A DNA stretch of 64,000 nucleotides from Ascidia mentula. Its lineage: Eukaryota > Chordata > Ascidiacea > Phlebobranchia > Ascidiidae. Every line of letters begins with the position of its first letter. Position 1 is the first letter of the stretch. The stretch is from contig OX387199.1 in NCBI GenBank assembly GCA_947561715.1, positions 23,069,001 to 23,133,000 of the forward strand. Direction: 5' to 3'. The notes under the pieces were generated by a model that was not told the DNA's origin, did not search any database, and saw only the letters and a list, made by a program, of their open reading frames with translations. This document shows, in pieces, positions 57,277-64,000 of the stretch. The translations under genes and the position numbers were made by a program.

Positions 57277-60200
57277 TGTGTGGTTGTTGTACAGGGTTAG
57301 CAGACTTGTGTGGTTGTTGCACAGGGTTAACAAACGTGTGTGGTTGTTGCACAGGGTTGGCAGACTCGTGTGGTTGTTGCACAGGGTTAACAAACGTGCG
57401 TGGTTGTTGCACAGGGTTAGCAGACTTGTGTGGTTGTTGCACAGGGTTAACAGACTTGTGTGGTTGTTGCACTGGGTTAGCAGACTTGTGTGGTTGTTGC
57501 ACAGGGTTAGCAGACTTGTGTGGTTGTTGCACAGGGTTAGCAGACTTGTGTGGTTGTTGCACAGGGTTAGCAGACTTGTGTGGTTGTTGCACAGGGTTAG
57601 CAGACGTGCGTGGTTGTTGCACAGGGTTAGCAGACTTGTGTGGTTGTTGCACAGTGTTAACAAACGTGTGTGGTTGTTGCACAGGGTTAGCAGACGTGCG
57701 TGGTTGTTGCACAGGGTTAGCAGACTTGTGTGGTTGTTGCACAGGGTTAACAAACGTGTGTGGTTGTTGCACAGGGTTGGCAGACCTGTGTGGTTGTTGT
57801 ACAGGGTTAGCAGACTTGTGTGGTTGTTGCACAGGGTTAACAAACGTGTGTGGTTGTTGCACAGGGTTGGCAGACCTGTGTGGTTGTTGCACAGGGTTGG
57901 CAGACCTGTGTGGTTGTTGCACAGGGTTAACAAACGTGTGTGGTTGTTGCACAGGGTTAACAAACGTGTGTGGTTGTTGCACAGGGTTAGCAGACCTGTG
58001 TGGTTGTTGCACAGGGTTGGCAGACCTGTGTGGTTGTTGCACAGGGTTAGCAGACTTGTGTGGTTGTTGCACAGGGTTAACAAACGTGTGTGGTTGTTGC
58101 ACAGGGTTGGCAGACGTGCGTGGTTGTTGCACAGGGTGAGCAGACTTGTGTGGTTGTTGCACAGGGTTAACAAACGTGTGTGGTTGTTGCACAGGGTTAG
58201 CAGACGTGCGTGGTTGTTGCACAGGGTTAGCAGACTTGTGTGGTTGTTGCACAGGGTTAACAAACGTGTGTGGTTGTTGCACAGGGTTGGCAGACTCGTG
58301 TGGTTGTTGCACAGTGTTGGCAGACCTGTGTGGTTGTTGCACAGGGTTCGCAGACGTGCGTGGTTGTTGCACAGGGTGAGCAGACGTGCGTGGTTGTTGC
58401 GCAGGGTTGGCAGACGTGCGTGGTTGTTGCGCAGGGTTGGCAGACGTGCGTGGTTGTTGCACAGGGTGAGCAGACCTGTGTGGTTGTTGCACAGTGTTGG
58501 CAGACCTGTGTGGTTGTTGCACAGGGTTAACAGACTCGTGTGGTTGTTGCACAGGGTTAACAAACGTGTGTGGTTGTTGCACAGGGTGAGCAGACGTGCG
58601 TGGTTGTTGCGCAGGGTTGGCAGACGTGCGTGGTTGTTGCGCAGGGTTGGCAGACGTGCGTGGTTGTTGCACAGGGTGAGCAGACGTGCGTGGTTGTTGT
58701 GCAGGGTTGGCAGACGTGCGTGGTTATTGCACAGGGTTGGCAGACGTGCGTGGTTGTTGCACAGGGTGAGCAGACGTGCGTGGTTGTTGCGCAGGGTTGG
58801 CAGACGTGCGTGGTTGTTGCGCAGGGTTGGCAGACGTGCGTGGTTGTTGCACAGGGTTGGCAGACGTGTGTGGTTGTTGCACAGGGTGAGCAGACCTGTG
58901 TGGTTGTTGCACAGTGTTGGCAGACCTGTGTGGTTGTTGCACAGGGTTAACAGACTCGTGTGGTTGTTGCACAGGGTTAACAAACGTGTGTGGTTGTTGC
59001 ACAGGGTGAGCAGACGTGCGTGGTTGTTGCGCAGGGTTGGCAGACGTGCGTGGTTGTTGCGCAGGGTTGGCAGACGTGCGTGGTTGTTGCACAGGGTGAG
59101 CAGACGTGCGTGGTTGTTGTGCAGGGTTGGCAGACGTGCGTGGTTATTGCACAGGGTTGGCAGACGTGCGTGGTTGTTGCACAGGGTGAGCAGACGTGCG
59201 TGGTTGTTGCGCAGGGTTGGCAGACGTGCGTGGTTGTTGCGCAGGGTTGGCAGACGTGCGTGGTTGTTGCACAGGGTGAGCAGACGTGCGTGGTTGTTGC
59301 GCAGGGTTGGCAGACGTGCGTGGTTATTGCACAGGGTTAGCAGACCTGTGTGGTTGTTGTACAGGGTTGGCAGACGTGCGTGGTTATTGCACAGGGTTAG
59401 CAGACCTGTGTGGTTGTTGCGCAGGGTTGGCAGACGTGCGTGGTTATTGCACAGGGTTAGCAGACCTGTGTGGTTGTTGCGCAGGGTTGGCAGACGTGCG
59501 TGGTTGTTGCACAGGGTGAGCAGACGTGCGTGGTTGTTGCGCAGGGTTGGCAGACGTGCGTGGTTGTTGCACAGGGTGAGCAGACGTGCGTGGTTGTTGC
59601 GCAGGGTTGGCAGACGTGCGTGGTTATTGCACAGGGTTAGCAGACCTGTGTGGTTGTTGTACAGGGTTAACAGACTCGTGTGGTTGTTGCACAGGGTTAA
59701 CAGACTCGTGTGGTTGTTGCACAGGGTCGGCAGACCTGTGTTGTTGTTGCACAGGGTTAGCAGACGTGCGTGGTTGTTGCACAGGGTGAGCAGACGTGCG
59801 TGGTTGTTGCGCAGGGTTGGCAGACGTGCGTGGTTATTGCACAGGGTTAGCAGACCTGTGTGGTTGTTGTACAGGGTTGGCAGACCTGTGTGGTTGTTGC
59901 ACAGGGTTAACAGACTCGTGTGGTTGTTGCACAGGGTTAACAGACTCGTGTGGTTGTTGCACAGGGTCGGCAGACCTGTGTTGTTGTTGCACAGGGTTAG
60001 CAGACGTGCGTGGTTGTTGCACAGGGTTAACAGACTCGTGTGGTTGTTGCACAGGGTTAGCAGACCTGTGTGGTTGTTGCACAGGGTTGGCAGACCTGTG
60101 TGGTTGTTGTACAGGGTTAACAGACGTGGGTGGTTGTTGCACAGGGTTGGCAGACCTGTGTGGTTGTTGCACAGGGTTAGCAGACCTGTGTGGTTGTTGC

Positions 60201-60783
60201 ACAGGGTTGGCAGACCTGTGTGGTTGTTGTACAGGGTTGGCAGACCTGTGTGGTTGTTGTACAGGGTTAACAGACGTGTGTGGTTGTTGCACAGGGTTGG
60301 CAGACTCGTGTGGTTGTTGCACAGGGTTAACAGACTCGTGTGGTTGTTGCACTGGGTTAACAGACTCGTGTGGTTGTTGCACAGGGTTAGCAGACCTGTG
60401 TGGTTGTTGCACAGGGTTGGCAGACCTGTGTGGTTGTTGTACAGGGTTGGCAGACCTGTGTGGTTGTTGTACAGGGTTAACAGACGTGTGTGGTTGTTGC
60501 ACAGGGTTGGCAGACTCGTGTGGTTGTTGCACAGGGTTAACAGACTCGTGTGGTTGTTGCACTGGGTTAACAGACTCGTGTGGTTGTTGCACTGGGTTAA
60601 CAGACTCGTGTGGTTGTTGCACAGGGTTAACAGACTCGTGTGGTTGTTGCACTGGGTTAACAGACTCGTGTGGTTGTTGCACTGGGTTAACAGACTCGTG
60701 TGGTTGTTGCACAGGGTTAGCAGACGTGTGTGGTTGTTGCACAGGGTTAGCAGACGTGTGTGGTTGTTGCACAGGGTTAGCAG
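57277..60783. repeat. 30-bp-period minisatellite, about 117 units
   Basis: Consensus unit TGTGGTTGTTGCACAGGGTT followed by AGCAGACNTG, strictly 30 bp long for the whole 3.5 kb. Variation is confined to a few positions: GGGTTAG, GGGTTAA, GGGTTGG or GGGTGAG; CTT, CGT, CCT or CTC after AGA; GCAC, GTAC or GCGC; and TTGTTG against TTATTG. The plus strand is G/T-rich. Because the period is divisible by three and most units lack stops, several frames on both strands stay open for hundreds of codons. Blocks of variants recur at offsets of 420 bp (58450-58856 and 58870-59276) and 210 bp (60181-60360 and 60391-60570). Confidence 0.97.
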
Positions 60784-62422
60784 TGGTTGAAACGCTATAA
60801 TTGTTTGTAACATCGCCCCTGGAACCAGAAAACTACGAGAAGGTTTAAATTATTTTATTAAAACTAGGCTACATTTGGAAAAATCCAACATTTACTTGGG
60901 GTTGTCCGGCTTAATGAGTTCTGGGCCATGGTATTGTAACATACGTCACATAAATCAATGCTTGTATTTCGTAATGTTTGTGTGCAGCATTGCGCAGGTA
61001 TTTCATAATTCATTTCGTTGGCAGTGTAAATAACTCTAAAAAGGGTCTCAGAGATATTTAACAGTGTCTCGATGGCTTGAGCGCGAATTGAGTCTCTTCG
61101 ATTGTTAAACCTGCTTCTACCCCGTTCTATAAAGCACCCAGAACTAGGATATCTCCCCGAATAATTGTATTCATTTCTGTTATATTACGACGGTACATTA
61201 CAACGTTGATAGAATGTCAGCGCATAGAATGGCGACTAGACTGAATTTACGGGTAAAAACTGGACTCTTTAACGCTCTCCATTATGAGAGCTGATTGGTC
61301 AATAATGTCACATGATATCACCAAACGGCAGAAGCAATATAATACAAGAGCATAAAATACAGTACACATCGAAATTTTCTGTAAGAGCGGATATAGATGA
61401 TTCAAGCGTGCTGCGTTAGGAGTTATTTACAATAGTGCCCCGACTTCGGCAACTTCATTGAGATCAGGGGGGCACAAATGCATCGTAAAATTGAAAAATC
61501 GTTCGAAGGTACGCCTGACGTAAACAATCAGCACATACATATGACATCATAAGAGGCTTCAGAAAAAAGACATTTCAGTAGCACCGCTCAAGTAGGCCTA
61601 TACGGTGATGACCCCTGTCGTTGTAACCTCGGAATATTATGAAAATTCAAAATCACGAACAGCAGTCATTCAAGTATGTTGTATATTCTTTCGATTTGCC
61701 GTAACTAGAATGCGATGGTGTTTAAATGTGTCGGGGAGAAATGACAAAACACACCGGGATTTGAACCCTGGATGTCCTGGGCACGAAACCCGAGCAGGTT
61801 TTATTTTTGGTATATGGGTAGGGCGCTTGGTTAATGCTGCCAATCACCCGCCCTCATGGCATATTCATTTCTTTTTGTATTCCGTTTTGTTTCAAACAAT
61901 TGTATGACTTGTGTCTCTGGGTGGAAAGCAATGTACTGTAATTGCAAAATTTCTGTGTATTGAACAATGTTTTACCATGGCAATTTTATTAACAAAAATA
62001 AACTTAAATAAGTGTGTCTATATAAGCAGTGAAAAACTTATGCACTACTGTATAGTTAGCCTTTTGCCTCGACTTTGTCGATCTGTCCTGCTGTCCTACC
62101 TAATACATCACTTCTCAAGGTTTTTTTTGTTAAAGCAGGACAGAGGCTCTTCCTTGAGATTAATATTAGGATTTTGGGATAAATACTAAAATTGAACAAA
62201 GGGACCTCAATGTACACAAACACAACTTTTTCACCTTGCTGGACGAGTCTCGTAAACTCAAATTAAGCGTAAATTTAATACATTCCCACGTTTCACACGC
62301 AATAACCTATCAATAACACAGCAAAAACTATTTAATGTGATTATCCGAGCAATAACACGCCCAAAACTGACCACAAGTCTTGCACGACCGCAGAAACCAG
62401 TTGGAACACATCCGCCTCCAGT
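60784..62422. other. spacer with a tRNA-like relic
   Basis: No coding exon recognised. Near 61765-61800 the minus strand has GGGTTCAAATCCC, a good B-box, with CGGGTTTCGTGCCC upstream, but no convincing complete cloverleaf. It is probably a SINE or tRNA pseudogene. Confidence 0.35.
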
Positions 62423-62430
62423 TTTGAAAC

Positions 62431-62889
62431 CAGTGTTGACAGATTGTTTTTACCAATAGTGCCTAATTTTTTGTTTTAACACGCCCAAATGCGCCCAAAC
62501 ACGCCCAAATGCGCCCAATGTTAATGAAGTTTACATATATCAGTTACGTACACCAATGGTCATTTTATGCTTATGGTTCAACACTTAAACCGTAAACTAA
62601 GACCGTGAGCAGGACGCAACACCTGTAACACTCATTATTTTGATCACAGTCGTCTTTGCAATATGATTATGACGTCATATTTCGTTGTGTTGTCAGTTTG
62701 CAGTATTTTAAATACGGCTGAGACAGCGTTTTGTGGTTTTGTTACATAGTTAATGAGTTAATTTTCAAAATTTTAAATTTCTTAAACACGCCCAAATGCG
62801 CCCAAAGCGCAAAAGGTGCCATAAAATAGCGCAAACACCCAAGAAAACACGCCCAATTGGGCGTAAAAAGCGCCCAACTGGCAACACTG
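62431..62889. mobile_element. hAT-type MITE, copy 2
   Basis: Homologous to 34360-34821 over its whole length. It ends CAGTGTTG...CAACACTG and is flanked by a perfect 8-bp duplication TTTGAAAC (62423-62430, 62890-62897). Confidence 0.9.
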
Positions 62890-62897
62890 TTTGAAAC

Positions 62898-63629
62898 GAG
62901 CGCGACCAGTGTCCAGGCCTGTTATAGAGGGTTCAAGCCAATTTATTCTAATTATTGCTATTTTACTTGTCTTGTTCTATATGTAACCGGGGTTCGTGCG
63001 TGGTGCTACAATACTTTTGTGAACTTTTTCAAAGAAATATGATGATTCCCAAGCAAAACCACGTTTATTCTTAATCGTTACAAGATTGTTGCTGATGAAA
63101 ACAACACTTCACATAAAAATTTTATTCTTTGAAATTCCTGATTGGACAGATTTGTTTGCGAATGTAATTTTTTTTCACCAAAAGCGTTTTGCATCATTTA
63201 TCACTGTTCCACAAGAAGTAGTTTAACAGATCTCTACATCTGTCAAATATCTAGTGTTTATCAACAGATTAGAAAAGATGGTGGAAATCCGCTTATATAT
63301 AATGATATGACTTGAACTATGCGCTAAATATAACTTACTGTGATTTAACTCCTTAGAGAATGGGTTATTACTAGAGTAATTATATTTTTATAGCAAGTGC
63401 TTCCATTGGTTTTTGTACCCTTCATAATTATTCGTTTACATAAAAATTTGTTCAGAATTTTACACACAGGGAATATTAAACTATATTTGGTTGACTTTGC
63501 AATTTGTGGGCAGAGGTTGTTTATCTGGAGATGCTTCGATGTCCTTTGATAAATTCCCATTTGCTTAGAAGTACAATTGCTGAAGTTTATTCAATCCTAT
63601 GTTCATTAAACGTCAATAATTTTTTTTAG
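62898..63629. other. spacer or intron
   Basis: AT-rich, with no recognisable exon. It may be an intron or upstream region of the gene entering from the right. Confidence 0.4.
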
Positions 63630-63942
63630 GCAGCAATTCATTTCTCTCTGGTGGTTTCAGCAGATTTGGAGGAAGGAATGCAAACGCGTCCACTGAGATA
63701 TCGTAAATATTTGTTGTGAAACATGTGCATAATGCAATGAAATGTTATAAACAGTTTAGTTGCTGCATCCCACAAATATATAGTTCAAAAATGACATTTG
63801 AGTTTTTGCATTTACAGAAGTGGATCGAAAGTTTTGTCTAAAGATTTTCAACGAAAAAGTCAAATTGTTCGAGAGCAAAAAATAGAACTTGTGAAAAAAG
63901 TGCAACAGCATGAATTTGACTTTTCATCACAGGAAGTTCAAA
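63630..63942 (+). CDS. two exons of an unidentified gene running off the right end
   Basis: Exons 63630-63702 (SNSFLSGGFSRFGGRNANAS, then TEIS) and 63818-63942 (SGSKVLSKDFQRKSQIVREQ, then a helical stretch ending HEFDFSSQEVQ). Both have good acceptors (TTTTTTTAG, TTTACAG) and donors (GTAAAT, GTATGT) and join in phase. The second exon is strongly charged and probably alpha-helical or coiled-coil. I do not recognise the family. The start codon and the rest of the gene are outside what I can resolve. Confidence 0.5.
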
Positions 63943-64000
63943 GTATGTTTATTGATTTGAAAGAATAACAGTTATTATAATGTTCAGTCTTATCATAAGT

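Noticed and set aside
57277..60783. CRISPR-like array
   Set aside because: The repeats are contiguous 30-bp units without unique spacers, in a eukaryotic gene context next to RPL24; it is a minisatellite.
57094..60813. Open reading frames over 1100 codons on both strands encoding LLTLCNNHT- or RVWLLH-type repeats
   Set aside because: The 30-bp period is a multiple of three and most units have no stop, so several frames stay open at once on both strands. No start context, splice sites or codon bias supports a protein.

Overview
The window is animal genomic DNA. It carries intron-rich genes with chordate orthologues, short introns (mostly 70-700 bp), a very high density of nested transposable elements, and acceptor-like AG sites just upstream of several start codons. 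I read it as an ascidian tunicate, probably Ciona-like. That assignment rests on gene structure and protein similarity recalled from families, not on a database search.

Layout, left to right. (1) 1-13.6 kb: minus-strand exons of an LDL-receptor class A repeat protein, split by a large TE-filled interval. That interval holds an almost intact L1/Tx1-type LINE (2145-7460, perfect 15-bp target duplication). It also holds a Ty3/gypsy element with 105-bp LTRs (7981-12170), itself invaded by a tRNA-derived SINE and by a Penelope-like element (9847-12034) whose inverted terminal repeats each carry a hammerhead ribozyme motif. (2) 13.6-23.7 kb: TE-rich spacer with a CR1/L2-type LINE split by a DNA transposon, a Tc1/mariner MITE and a decayed BEL/Pao retrotransposon. 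(3) 24.0-34.1 kb: a C1orf131-type nucleolar protein gene (+), convergent with the mitotic kinase TTK/MPS1 (-), then SNX4 (-). (4) 34.3-44.4 kb: a hAT MITE, a large palindrome, and two tandem SDR16C-type dehydrogenase paralogues (-). Intron 1 of the left SDR copy contains two virtually identical 0.83-kb DNA transposons. (5) 45.2-48.7 kb: a long-terminal-inverted-repeat element containing a decayed LINE piece. (6) 49.05-53.37 kb: RNGTT, the bifunctional mRNA capping enzyme (+, 15 exons, 598 aa). (7) 55.26-57.26 kb: ribosomal protein RPL24 (+, 4 exons, 154 aa), followed at once by a 3.5-kb, 30-bp-period minisatellite. (8) 60.8-64 kb: spacer, a second hAT MITE and the exons of an unidentified gene entering from the right end.

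The cellular genes are unrelated housekeeping or metabolic genes: mRNA capping, ribosome, ribosome biogenesis, spindle checkpoint, endosomal sorting and retinoid/steroid-type dehydrogenases. They do not form one pathway. Exon boundaries were chosen by eye from GT-AG sites, reading phase and family similarity.
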